Shown in pieces: positions 44,691-54,670 of a stretch of DNA of 64,000 nt. The stretch comes from Wyeomyia smithii (lineage: Eukaryota > Arthropoda > Insecta > Diptera > Culicidae): positions 137,978,285 through 138,042,284 of the forward strand of contig NC_073695.1 in assembly GCF_029784165.1 (NCBI RefSeq). The letters run 5' to 3'. The notes below the pieces were generated by a model that made no database searches, was not told where the DNA came from, and saw nothing but the letters and a program-made list of their open reading frames with translations. Position 1 is the stretch's first letter, and the number at the start of each line of letters is the position of its first letter. The translations under genes were made by a program, and so were the position numbers.

Positions 44691-46075
44691 CAATATTGCA
44701 TGATAGAATTGAAAATCAGACGCTTGTATACAAATACTCCACTATTTTGAATTCAGCAATTTCAAATTCCCTTTTCTTAGTATTTTCCGTCTCACTAAAT
44801 ACCGAAGCGGGTGGGGAAGCAAATCTGCGATTGGAAGAACGGAAGAAAGAAGGAGATAAAATCATTCACGCTTAAGCCATAAATGATCGTGTTGAAGTGG
44901 TTCATTACTTCCGATCGCGGAAACCGAATACCGCGCAACTTATCTGAGAGTTTTCGGAACTACTACTCGTCCATTTCAATTCTGATCGTGAACGAGGCAG
45001 TAGTGTGATTAGTTTATTTCGCGTGCGTTTTATAGTAAGTCTTTTGTTAAATGTGAGTGTTCTTTTTAGTTAAGTTTTTCCGTTTCGTTAGGGTTTAGCT
45101 AGTGCGGTTAAATATAGGAGTGCGGTCTACGGACGTTTTTTCGTGTGTCATTGTAGAAAAAAGAAGGTAAGAGAAGTTTAAATGTGTGTACGACAAAAAA
45201 TGCTGAAAACCCAAATCAGCCGTTGTCGGCTTCTTTTTTGGGCTTTCTTTTCGCCCTTACTAGCCGCTGCACTAGCGCGACGCTGCCACCCTCACGCTGC
45301 TGACCCACGACGGGATTGGAAGTTGCTGCTCTGGTAAAACGTCGGCACTTGAGATCAGCCGGCAAACGACGCCGTCGATACTGTCCGACCGACGCCATCG
45401 CGTCCCATTGATCGACGCCATCGCTTATCATCGAGTGACGCCATCGCAGCTCATCGATCGACGCCAACGACGCCAAGCAGAACAGCAGTGGACGCAACAA
45501 GTCATCGACGGTAGGGCTATTAATAGCACCGACGGGACTTCTTTATCTACCGTGAGTAAAAATAGCTCTATGAGCCGGGCCCGATAAAGACACACAAAAA
45601 ACCCTTCTTGATAGAAAGTTTTCGCCGTTCAACCGTCTGTTGGACGAGTTCTTTTGACCGCACTGTAGGAATAAGTTAGGGAAGCACACAGAAGCGAGGA
45701 AATAAATAATGTGATCACTGACTGTACACGCTACTAACCCGTTAGAATTAAGTAAATCCCGCTTCATGCAATAAATGTAAATCGTTGTAAATACTATATA
45801 CTATGCTCGATTTTATGCTTCCCAAACAGGTAAATCTTGTCTAGGAGAATTCTCACATTCGCGTACGTGTAGTTTTTTGACGTAGAACTACGTTTTTCTT
45901 TAGCCTACCACATAGGGATGTAAATAGGAAAACTATTACCGAAAAGGGGACGAAATATGTCCCTTTTTAAATGCTTATAAATCGGTTTGTTTTCAACCGA
46001 TTTCCTTCATTTTTGCAGCAATTGTTTGGGAAATTATACACGCATCCACCCAAATGTAGAAATTTAATGATTGAT
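44691..46075. other. Non-coding, with GACGCCATCG short tandem repeats
   Basis: No gene recognised. At 45,363-45,475 GACGCCATCG or close variants recur about every 30 bp (at least four times), interspersed with CATCGATCG-type strings. The 44,800-45,180 part looks like a 5' untranslated region but has no assignable gene. Confidence 0.4.
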
Positions 46076-46260
46076 TATGCAAACTATTGTACTATTGATA
46101 ATTGTCAAGCCTTGTTTAAACAAAAATTACGTCCTCTGATTGGTCGTTATATGATTGCTTCCCAAGCACGGTCGACAGGATCATATATCTTGCAATTGAA
46201 AACATGCTATTTGGCCTATATAAGAGCCTGTTTCAGCCGAAGCCGCTCATAATAGTTCTA
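46076..46260. repeat. Promoter-like repeat, copy 2
   Basis: Homologous to 34,781-34,960, with the same order of CTATTGTACTATTG, CCTCTGATTGGTCG, CCCAAGCACGGTCG and GGCCTATATAAGAGC. The TATA-like string is at about 46,216. Downstream sequence (CAGC-rich, then a proline-codon-poor stretch) contains no convincing coding region, so its transcript, if any, may be non-coding. Confidence 0.7.
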
Positions 46261-46289
46261 GACAGCGACAACAGCAGTCGTCCTCCCGC

Positions 46290-47640
46290 AGCAGCAGCAC
46301 TAGCCCTCTGGTTGGTCACCACGTCTCAGGAGCAGCGCGGCTCTTCTCAGCGTGCCTCGCCAGACTGCCATTATTCCCCCGTATTAGGACAGCATGAAGA
46401 TCATCATCACCAAATCCAATTTTGAACAGCAAAATGCCTTTTTTCAAGGCAAATAAACATGTCATTGAAAGTTAATAATTTTTGACAACGTAAGCAAGCA
46501 TTCTGTGCGGATTCTAGCAGTTACATCTGTCGCAGCCGTCTAATTTACAGAAGGTGAAATAGCTTCAGTGCATGTTGTCCGTGTATCTTAACTCCCCCAC
46601 TGTTGGGGCAGCACAAAGGTTGCGATCAGCAACCGATTTTGAACAGCAAAATGCCTTTTTTTCAAAGCAAATAAACAAGTAATTGAAGGGTGAAAACTTC
46701 CAAGCATCAACACAAGCAAACATTCTTCGCGGGATCCTAGCAATCAAATTATGTTGTAGTTTATTTAGTTAATACCCCCACTGTTAAGACAGCACAAAGG
46801 CTGCGATCAACATAACCGATTTTGAATAACAAACTGCCCTGTTAGAACGCATTCACAAAGGCAGTTAATTCGAATATGCAGAGCTAATATGAAGTCGATT
46901 CATTCAATCAGCATTAACAGAATTTTTTCGTCTCCCAGCTGCCAAGTTGCAACACGCAACAACGAGCAAACGAAATCGCTTGATGTTACAAACCGCAATA
47001 AAATACGGGTTAAAACCGTTGCGTGTGTGAGAGCACCATCGGTGTTTATTCGCTGGAAACAAATATCGAATGCGAACTGTGGAATAATTCGTCTAAAGAA
47101 TATTAGAGAATTAAACAACTGAACAGAAGGGTGTGGCCTATTACGTAGCACCCTTCGGCTATAAAAGAGTGTTTCTGGGAAAACTAGCTACATTTATTAG
47201 TCGGAAGGTGAGCTGGATGGACCGTCCACAACGTTGACAGCAGTAGAAGCAGATACAGCACTCAGAAGTAACAGCGGGTTGCGCCTGTGGCTGCCTTCAA
47301 ATAAATAAATCACTTGCGCTGTGGTTGGTCACCACGTCTCAGGAGCAGCGCGTTTCTTCTCAGCGTGCCTCGCCAGACTGCCATTATTCCCCCACTGTTG
47401 GGGCAGTATAAAGATTGCCATCAGCTAATCCAATTTTTAACAGCAAAATGCCTTTTGCAAGGCAAATAAACAAGTCATTGAAAGTTAATAATTTTTGACA
47501 ATTCAAGGGAGCAATCTGTGCTGGATAGTAGCAATTTAAATCTGTAGCAGCCGTCTAATTTACAGAATGTGAAACAGCTTTTTCAGCTCATGTTTTCAGT
47601 GTCTTTATTACCCCACTGTTGAGGCGGCACAAAGCAAGCA
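46290..47640. repeat. Tandem array of about 200-bp units with paired hairpins
   Basis: A block starting GGTTGGTCACCACGTCTCAG occurs at about 46,311 and again at about 47,324, roughly 1 kb apart, with strong similarity for over 250 bp. Within it, a unit beginning at CCCCACTGTTGGGGCAGCAC (or decayed) recurs near 46,385, 46,595, 46,785, 47,390 and 47,610. Units carry CCCCACTGTTGGGG and, about 65 bp on, TGCCTTTTTTCAAGGCA (46,435-46,451) or TGCCTTTTGCAAGGCA (47,449-47,464), followed by AAATAAAC. Another TATAAAAG at about 47,162 lies between the blocks. Confidence 0.7.
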
Positions 47641-48182
47641 TTAGTAGACTTTGACTCATTAATGAAACACCTACAACAATGCATTTGTTAATAGTGTGCG
47701 TAGTTCTACGTCAGTTATGCGGTCGTGTCTTGGATATAACCTCCTACTTTTTCGTTGTTCGTTCCTTTTTTACTCCGGGTGGCTCTCGGGAAACAGCCCC
47801 ACTATTGCCGCTGAATCGAACAGAAAGATTTGGCGTTGGTGATGATAACGCTTATTTTTCGGACACTCGTGTTTTCCGCGTTTCGATGAGACGGTTGTTT
47901 TTTGGCTAAGCGGAGTAGTGGTTTTATCGTACGCGCGGCGGAGTAATTCTTCCATTCAACAATTGCTACCGTTTCTTTATGTCGTTTCGGGACAATTCTT
48001 CCACAACCTGAAGTAAAATAAACAAATAAACAAACCTGCCCTGAGGTTTAGGTTTCGTGCTGGGCAAAATTCAACACGACGAGTAGCCCTCTCTGGAGGT
48101 GGCGCTTAAGCTACTCGTTTATTCGTCCTGGAAAGTATTTAGTAGACGGAAACACATCGCGGCCTGTGAGCAAGCAACATAT
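47641..48182 (+). other. Putative 5' LTR end of Gypsy-2
   Basis: This segment lies immediately upstream of a tRNA-Lys-type primer site and contains AATAAACAAATAAAC (about 48,014), a plausible LTR polyadenylation region, and ends near gcaagcaaca. A matching 3' LTR was not found in the window, so the left boundary is uncertain and LTR status is inferred. Confidence 0.45.
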
Positions 48183-48195
48183 CGGCGCCCAACGT
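48183..48195 (+). promoter_or_regulatory. Primer binding site complementary to tRNA-Lys
   Basis: GGCGCCCAACGT matches the start of a primer site for insect tRNA-Lys, whose 3' end before CCA reads ACGTTGGGCG. It sits just after the putative LTR, where minus-strand DNA synthesis would begin, and about 420 bp before the gag ATG. The first bases are imperfect (TCGG in place of TGG). Confidence 0.65.
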
Positions 48196-48612
48196 TAAAA
48201 AAGAGGCTGAATTTGAATTATCTTGCGGGTAAAACAGATTTTTACTAATTTGGCGCAACCTGTTGGGAAATTGCACCTTTTTATTATTAAAGATAACATT
48301 ATTGAAATAAATGGTCGGATTGGTTTAAGCAATTAAATACATTGGAATACTTGTTGTTAAGAAATTTTATTCTTCATATTTATATTTGTATATGCGTCGT
48401 AATCTTGGTTTCATTATTAATAATATCATATAGTTTTTACATTTTGAAAATTCTTCTAGTTTCTAAGTCTTTGTACATACTTGAATTAATTATTTTATAA
48501 ATTTATTGAGCGCGACTGTTGGTATAAATAGTGCGTTTTGTAAAGTTTTAACGGCAGTGATAATTCTAAGTGAGGTTGTTCTTGGTGAATTGTTTTAAAT
48601 CAATTTTTCGAG

Positions 48613-49149
48613 ATGGCTATGAAGTTTCCATACGCAAACCATTTGACAAACAAAGAAGTGGACTATGAGCTGGTACTGCGAAACCAGCTAGAAGAACGGC
48701 AAAAAAACATGCCAGTCAATTTGCGATTATTGCGCAGACTGTTCCAAGAGGATAAAAATGTAGGGCGAGATTATCGTGCGCCATACCAGTTTGAAACGGA
48801 AGTTGATCTTATCACCAATCGGGTTGATCAAATTTAACGTTTGTTAAAGGACGGCGCAAACCCGAAATTGTTGTCTCGTTTAAGGCACTACTACCTTCGA
48901 GTGCAGAGAAACGCAGCAAATGGAGGTGGCGAAAAGGCTCGTCACCGGTTACTTAACAGAATCGAGGAGTTACTTTTAAAAACAGCTAGCAGACTTCCCC
49001 TTTCGGAAACGGAAGACGAAGGAGCAGTTGGGGAGCTGGGTGGAGCAGATGAGGACGATGCATTTGTTGGTACAGGGGGAACTAGCGAAGCACGGGGAAA
49101 TGACTCAAACACTCGAGAAACCCGGTGCCAAAGAACCTTCTTATGATGT
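48613..49149 (+). pseudogene. Gypsy-2 gag N-terminal part
   Basis: MAMKFPYANHLTNKEVDYEL, then LRNQLEERQKNMPVNLRLLR and ETEVDLITNRVDQI, then a TAA at 48,835 and, in the same frame, LLKDGANPKLLSRLRHYYLR and KARHRLLNRIEELLL, an alpha-helical region. Acidic sequence follows (DEGAVGELGGADEDDAF). The frame ending LEKPGAKEPSYDV reaches the insertion point at 49,149. The same AKEPSYDV continues as MKSRVLELEHQLKEL at 54,690. Particle protein; the TAA at 48,835 and a later frame change inactivate it. Confidence 0.65.
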
Positions 49150-49837
49150 ATGTATATTAGAGTGGCCATTTTTGTAACATCATGCGATTTCGATGAGCGC
49201 CGGGCGGAAAATGTTTTCTTTTCACTCCAATAATAAGCCATGAAAATTTGAAGTTGATCCGAGTTCATTAAATGGACCCACAAAACGCTTATATTTAAAA
49301 TAATATATTCTCATAAGAACGACTGTTTTTTATCTCTTTTTGAAGTTTTTTGCCTTTGTTCCTTAAAATAGTTGAATATTTTGCGTCGAAATACTCTTTA
49401 GTTATAAAACTTTATCATTAAGGTCATTCACATATTACGTAACGCTAAAGTTTAGCAGTTTTGAATTCCTCGCACCCCTAAATAACGCAAATTTGCATGG
49501 TGGCCTCGCGCAATGGAACTCTTTATTGATGGCCTCGCGCAATGGAACTCTCTTATCTCCCTCTTCTAAGTACGTTACGTATTAATGAATGACATCTTAT
49601 GTTCGTTAGAGAATTTGAAGCTGTCATTCAGTGATTATATTCTTAAACGTACGTCATTGCAGCAGCTGCGTGATGTGAACCGTCACAATCGGATTGGTGA
49701 AGCAAAATTATTATTTTTTTTGTATGGATTTAATGTTAGTTTTAGTGTTATTATTATTAAGTATTCTATGGAACAGTTCAGCATTAGTGATCTAAATTGA
49801 CTAGGGCGGTGAATTTTATCAAATATAGTCGGTAGAT

Positions 49838-50030
49838 CAAAGTGGTCCCCGTGGTTCTGTGGTTAGCAATGTCGGTCGGCTAGCTCTCCCACACAGTTGT
49901 GATATCGGGTTCGATTCCCGATCTGGTCGAGGATCTTTTCGAGCTAGAAATTTTCTAAACTCAGCACTGGGGCACGGTGTATCGTTGTACTTATCCTACA
50001 ACATGCTAAATGAGCCGAAAACAATATCGA
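49838..50030 (+). mobile_element. tRNA-derived SINE inside the hAT-like element
   Basis: The head GTCCCCGTGGTTCTGTGGTT with a box A-like TGGTTAGCAATGTCGG and box B GGTTCGATTCC (about 49,907) has tRNA spacing. The body contains ATCGTTGTACTTATCCTACA and ends near 50,030. Acceptor strands do not pair, so it is not a functional tRNA. It differs in body sequence from the SINE at 12,115. Confidence 0.65.
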
Positions 50031-50203
50031 TAACGAATTCTCTCAACTAATGTAGTTGATAGAGATCGCATTAACTCCCCAGGCTAGCGTGCGATATTGT
50101 TTATAGTCGGTAGATCTCATGTTAATCGAATTGCAACTTATATGAGTTACAATGGAACAGCAAAGTTCTTGGGCGCGCTTAAAATTGATCCAAGCTCTGG
50201 CAA

Positions 50204-50560
50204 AAATGTAGCCTGAGAAGTTCACAATACGCTAGTTGATTGGAATAATTCGGAAAAGTTTCGAAAACTAACCAATAGTTCTTGTTCTCTTCATATCTAT
50301 GAACTTCTATACAAAATATATTACATGACAAAAGCTTCGGATCTTAAGAACCTTTTTTCATACGTTCTACAAGAGCATCAAACGAAATCAACAGCCAATC
50401 AACTCATTCACAACTTCAATGATCCAAAAGTTCGCTCAAAATTGTTCGATGAAGATCGCAAGCAAATCAAGTAATTTTATACAATCAAGTTCGCGGCGAT
50501 TATAAAGAGCTCTTGGAGTTAGCATTCACCTTTCTTGGTTGTGAAGTGACCCTTTTTTTC
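50204..50560 (+). pseudogene. Unassigned coding remnant in the hAT-like element
   Basis: After a TGA near 50,203 a plus-strand frame stays open for about 90 codons without an initiating ATG near its start: EVHNTLVDWNNSEKFRKLTN, HIYELLYKIYYMTKASDLKN, then NQLIHNFNDPKVRSKLFDED, ending at TAA (50,472). In another frame QVRGDYKELLELAFTFLGCE follows. Codon-level coherence suggests a decayed gene, probably from the element, but I do not recognise a family. Confidence 0.4.
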
Positions 50561-50826
50561 ACTTATTACACGCAAAATTCATGGTAAAAACATTTATTGT
50601 CTGAAAAAATATTTGCTCTGATCATTGACCATAAATTGCATTCGAGACATGTCCCTTTTATAGTCAAACTTCACATTCAGGTGTTTTTCGGATGTACGAA
50701 TGCTATCCAATGTATTAATCAAGTTATGAATTTTCTACGTGATTCTTTCGCATATGCCGAAATTGATAGTCGTTTCAGACGCTGTAACTGAAAAGATGAA
50801 GAATCTTTTGTAGTATTCAAACTAGT

Positions 50827-51090
50827 CCTGTGCGCCGCCACGCCGCGCCGCCGCCGCCGACACTTTTACGCGCGCCGTCGCCGCCGATGATTTCGAGTCG
50901 GCGCGCCGCCAATTTATTTATGTTGAAATATCAATTTATTTATGTTGAAATATAAAACCAAACGTGAGAGTGCGCACATTATACGCAATATTTTAGATAA
51001 ATACCAACGGCGTCACGCCGGCGCGCCGATCGCCGTCGAGGTGAAATGTTTTCTATGCCGCCGCCGCCGATGATAAGTTCGGCGCACAGG
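50827..51090. mobile_element. GC-rich inverted-repeat element with GCC runs
   Basis: Starts CCTGTGCGCCG and ends CGGCGCACAGG, an 11-bp perfect inverted repeat. Just inside both ends are runs of CGCCGCCGCCG-type triplets, in strong contrast to the AT-rich surroundings. It also contains two copies of aatttatttatgttgaaata. No clear target duplication. Probably a non-autonomous DNA element nested in the hAT. Confidence 0.55.
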
Positions 51091-51380
51091 TTATTTTAAA
51101 CTTGAATTAGGGTGATAATAATACTGTTTTATGAAAATACAAGAGTATTTAAATACGTTTATCGAGAGATATATGTTAAAACAAGAGAAAACCGTTCATT
51201 TTTCATGTAAATCGATTTCTAACATATAAGCGCTTTGTGGGTCCATTAAATAAACTCCGATCAACTTCGAATTTTCGTGGTTTATTTTAGAGGTCAAAAG
51301 GAATCTTTTTCAGCCCGGCGCTCATTAAAATCTATAGTTCCAAAAACGGCCATATAAAATTTGGCCACTCTAATGTATAT

Positions 51381-52293
51381 GTATGTATGTATGACCTTCT
51401 AGATTCCACTGTCTGGCAGTGATAGGGTGAAAAAAGACAATGCTGTTGATTCTTGTTTCTGCGTCTGTCTTGTTTTCGGAACCTAGAAGGTGTTAGCTCT
51501 ACCGACCTTCCAAAGACCCTTTGCAGAATGACTGAGTACTTGCAGCGCATTCTGGAGTCAATATTAGAATCTAATAGATTTTATTATTATTCTCAGACTT
51601 TCAATTCATTTGACATATCAATATCAAAAAAATTGACCCGTATTAAATATATATAGGGTAACTGACGGCTTCGTCAGGTGATATGCGTTGTGGGCAGGAT
51701 TCAGTTTGCCAAACTCTACTGCTTATATTCCACTCAGAAACTCAATTTGTGTTAACTTACCTTGAACGTTGAAGTTTTTTTTTCGCATGAATGAATCACT
51801 CCATTAAAAACTCAAACATTTTTATTGTTTTTTTTTTGACAAAATTTAAACTGCCACTTTCACACATCTAGATATTTTTTTCGGCCGAAGAAAACTTCCA
51901 CGAAACATATCTTTGCCGCTAGCGATATTTGGTTACGATTTTCTCGTGAAATATCAGGGCTAGTAGCAAAATAATAGTGACTTTAGTGACTTTTTTCATT
52001 AAATTATTGACCAAATAGAGACCAAAAATATACAAAAGAGGGTTTTGAAATTTATTGTCGAACCATAAATAAACCAAAAATTCTAACTAAAATCTGTATC
52101 ATAATCATTCAAAATGCATCTAAAATATTATTCACTTAAAGCTAAATATTAAATCTAGAATTAGTTAAACTAAACCCTAATCTAAACCTAAACCTAAGTT
52201 CTTAAATTTATCATAATTACTTACGCTACAGTATAACTAAAATAATTAAATGAATCACCCTAAAGATACGATACGATTATAACGAAACACATC
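51381..52293. other. Non-coding, part of the composite insertion
   Basis: AT-rich, with a leading ATGT microsatellite (51,381-51,394) that could be a retroposon tail. No coding region recognised. A run of 'aaacctaa' and 'aaccctaa' strings occurs at 52,165-52,200, too irregular to call a telomere-like repeat. Confidence 0.35.
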
Positions 52294-52785
52294 CCAGACA
52301 ACCAGAAGTCGCATAAGATTGCGCGGATTACCTCGTAGAAAGTTCTATGGCACATCAGTATCGTATTGCTGTATGAACAACGTATGTGTTTAATCGCTTT
52401 TAGTGTTATTTTGCGAACTTCTTGCGATGAGTGTAACATACTCGCATAGTAATATACATAAACTCATATCATGCCTGTCCAAACTCATAGTAAACTCACA
52501 AGGTGATGATTATACGTATAAAGCAAAATCTCCAGTATCACGTCGTATTGCATATAAATTTAGACGCAAAACCTATCATTTTGTATCACCCTGAATGACT
52601 AAACTCATGAAAACAAGCCTAGATAACTAAAAATCGCATATGTTTGCACGGGTTACCTCGTATAAAGTTCTATGGTACATCACTATCGTCTAGCTGTATG
52701 AGCAACCAAGTGTTTTATCGCATATGGTTTTGTGTTGCGACTTCTTGCGATGAGTGTAACATACTCACACAGCAATGAGCATGAG
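52294..52785. repeat. Diverged tandem duplication, period about 326 bp
   Basis: The block 52,294-52,460 aligns with 52,620-52,785: shared strings include TTACCTCGTA, AAAGTTCTATGG, TGTATGA and CTTCTTGCGATGAGTGTAAC in the same order. The second copy leads directly into the GAGCAT repeats of the retroposon. Confidence 0.65.
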
Positions 52786-54134
52786 CACGAGCATGAGCAT
52801 GATTGACCGCCCGCGGTTGCTACTCCGTTATTGCCAGATCAGCTGTTATTACACAGAGAACCAATGGATGATGCTTGGGATTAACATTCATCCTCAATGT
52901 GTAAAAACTGGTGACCTTAATCTTTATATTAGGCAATACCAGCGCCGGCCGCATCCGAATGCAGGTCAAAGAAGGAGTGTGTATAGGAATATGTTGACAT
53001 GATACTCGCTTTATTGGAAGCCGATAACACCTCTGCACTGCCACGAGAAATCACTGGATTGTTGGAGAGAAGGGTAAGGTTTACAGCAGGTTTCGTTTTG
53101 GTAAACGATGCACTGATTTCTAGTACCGGGTTCATAATAACAAATATCGCGCGTACGAGTTCATTATATCTTTTACGGAAATCATAACGCGATCCGAACT
53201 CATTCCGGTTGATGATATAACACCGCAAAAATAAAGCGCACGCGAGGATACCGGACCTATGACTCAATCAAGACAGATTCAAATATTCGAACATCTGTTT
53301 ATGAAGTCATTATGCAACTACCGAAACGTATCTCTCATTGATTTATCTCAGCTGACTACACAATGTTACGAAAGCTACGAGAGTTGAGCCTACGTTAACG
53401 CCTCGCTACTCCTATCACTTCTTCGTGAAGTGACCCTCTTTATGCCGAAAATTATAACACGGTTATAACCAATCTGTAGAAAATACGACCTCATGAAATG
53501 TATCGACGCGAAGTCTCTAGATATTCGGTGACCCGGACATCTGGCTTTGAGCTTAACAGGTCGACTAACGACGTTTCTTGTAAATTGTTCGTCTGTTTTT
53601 AAAAGCGATTTCCTGATTTGAAACCGATTCAAAGCAGAAATAAACGATAGAGTGTTATTAGAGCCACGCACAGGTGCGTGTGGTATATTACACTACATTT
53701 CGAAAACATTTATATGAGCAGAACTCTCCCGGGCCGGAGACGCGTTTACACCGAAGCATTATGCACGACCGCTCAATCCACGCCTACCGACGGAGACGCT
53801 CGGGAGTACGATATTTCACGCCGATTCTCTATTAGCTGTTGATGCGAGTGTTGCCTAAAAAATTGGCAAAGTTTCATGCATCCAAAGCCCCAATAGTTTA
53901 AAAAATGCAGATATGCAAATTAACCAAAATATATATCTTAAGTTTGTCGACAAAATGCCAAACAAGTCATAATTGGGACATAGTATACAAAAACCTCTGC
54001 TCAAAAGCTGGATGAGATGGATGAGATTGCGAACAGCCTTTGTAATTATACTACATGTAAAGCCATATCGCGTTCTACGCATTCAAAATCATAAGAACAT
54101 GAAAATGCAGAAATACAAACTAACCAAAAGTCTA
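52776..54134 (-). mobile_element. (AGCAT)n-type retroposon, diverged copy 2
   Basis: Begins with TGAGCAT/CGAGCAT repeats (52,776-52,801), then GATTGACCGCCCGCGGTTGC, matching copy 1 (TTTGATCGCCCGTG). Further colinear matches: CAGCTG..ATT.CACA.AGAACC, and at the other end CGGGCC.....GCGTTTACACC, GCATTATGCACGACCGCTC, CCTACCGACG, GCAAAGTTTCATGCAT and ATGCCAAA. The middle is more diverged. Its right end is lost at the GC-rich hairpin (54,135). Coding potential is not evident. Confidence 0.65.
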
Positions 54135-54247
54135 AGGCCTCTGCCAGGCCAAACGCGAAAAGCAGCGCTCTACTTACGGCTATACACTAACCCACGGCCT
54201 GGCGAACCGGCCCGCGCCGCCCCCCGCACCCAGCCTGGCAGAGGCCT
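54135..54247. repeat. GC-rich hairpin at the duplication breakpoint
   Basis: AGGCCTCTGCCAGGC (54,135-54,149) and GCCTGGCAGAGGCCT (54,233-54,247) are exact reverse complements. Between them lies a GC-rich stretch (GCGAACCGGCCCGCGCCGCC). The 2,277-bp tandem duplication begins inside this stretch (54,202), and its second copy restarts at the same base string (56,479). Confidence 0.75.
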
Positions 54248-54670
54248 AGCACGTATTGACAAAGTATCAAACCAATCATGGTGCCACTGTTGCAAAATTA
54301 TATCACGTTATCCGAACACCTATCAAAACGCCAATGACGATGACGAACAGTCTGCACATATACACATCGCCAGCAGAAAAACAGTATATAGATCTTAACC
54401 CTTCCCACCAGTCCCTAGAAAAACCTGCCAATCTCCAGTTCTATTTTTCTACATAACCAAAATAAAAATAAAATTTCCAAAAGAATCCCAGCGATGCGCA
54501 CTGCATAAACACGCTCAATGTCAACGAGCTGCTTGCCGAAGGCACAGAAACACACATTCAATATTCCTTCCTTCATTCACCACCACTCCACTGGCATACA
54601 GGTCCATCAGCGTCAACACACATACCACCGCCGAGCAATCGAACGACAAAACGGCAACAGTTCGCACTAC

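Larger units (their letters stand above)
49158..51372. mobile_element. hAT-like element with 8-bp target duplication and long inverted repeats
   Basis: ATGTATAT flanks both sides (49,150-49,157 and 51,373-51,380). The ends are TAGAGTGGCCA and its complement. Beyond that, the terminal 150 bp or so of each side align in inverted orientation with insertions: GATGAGCGCCGGGC, GAAGTTGATC, TTAATGGACCCACAAA and GCGCTTATAT occur in order from both ends. An 8-bp duplication and this terminus are hAT features. At 2,215 bp it contains a SINE, a GC-rich inverted-repeat element and a decayed coding stretch, but no recognisable hAT transposase. Confidence 0.8.

Noticed and set aside
45216..45500. 94-codon minus-strand frame over the GACGCC repeats
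   Set aside because: Generated by the short tandem repeats; no independent support.
46435..46451. Histone mRNA 3' stem-loop
   Set aside because: Loop and stem bases do not match the strict histone consensus, and no histone coding sequence is nearby.
49843..49925. tRNA gene on the plus strand
   Set aside because: Box B is good but the 5' and 3' ends do not pair; it is the head of a SINE.
52165..52210. Telomere-like AACCTAA repeat
   Set aside because: Irregular spacing and few units; mosquitoes are not known to rely on this repeat for telomeres.
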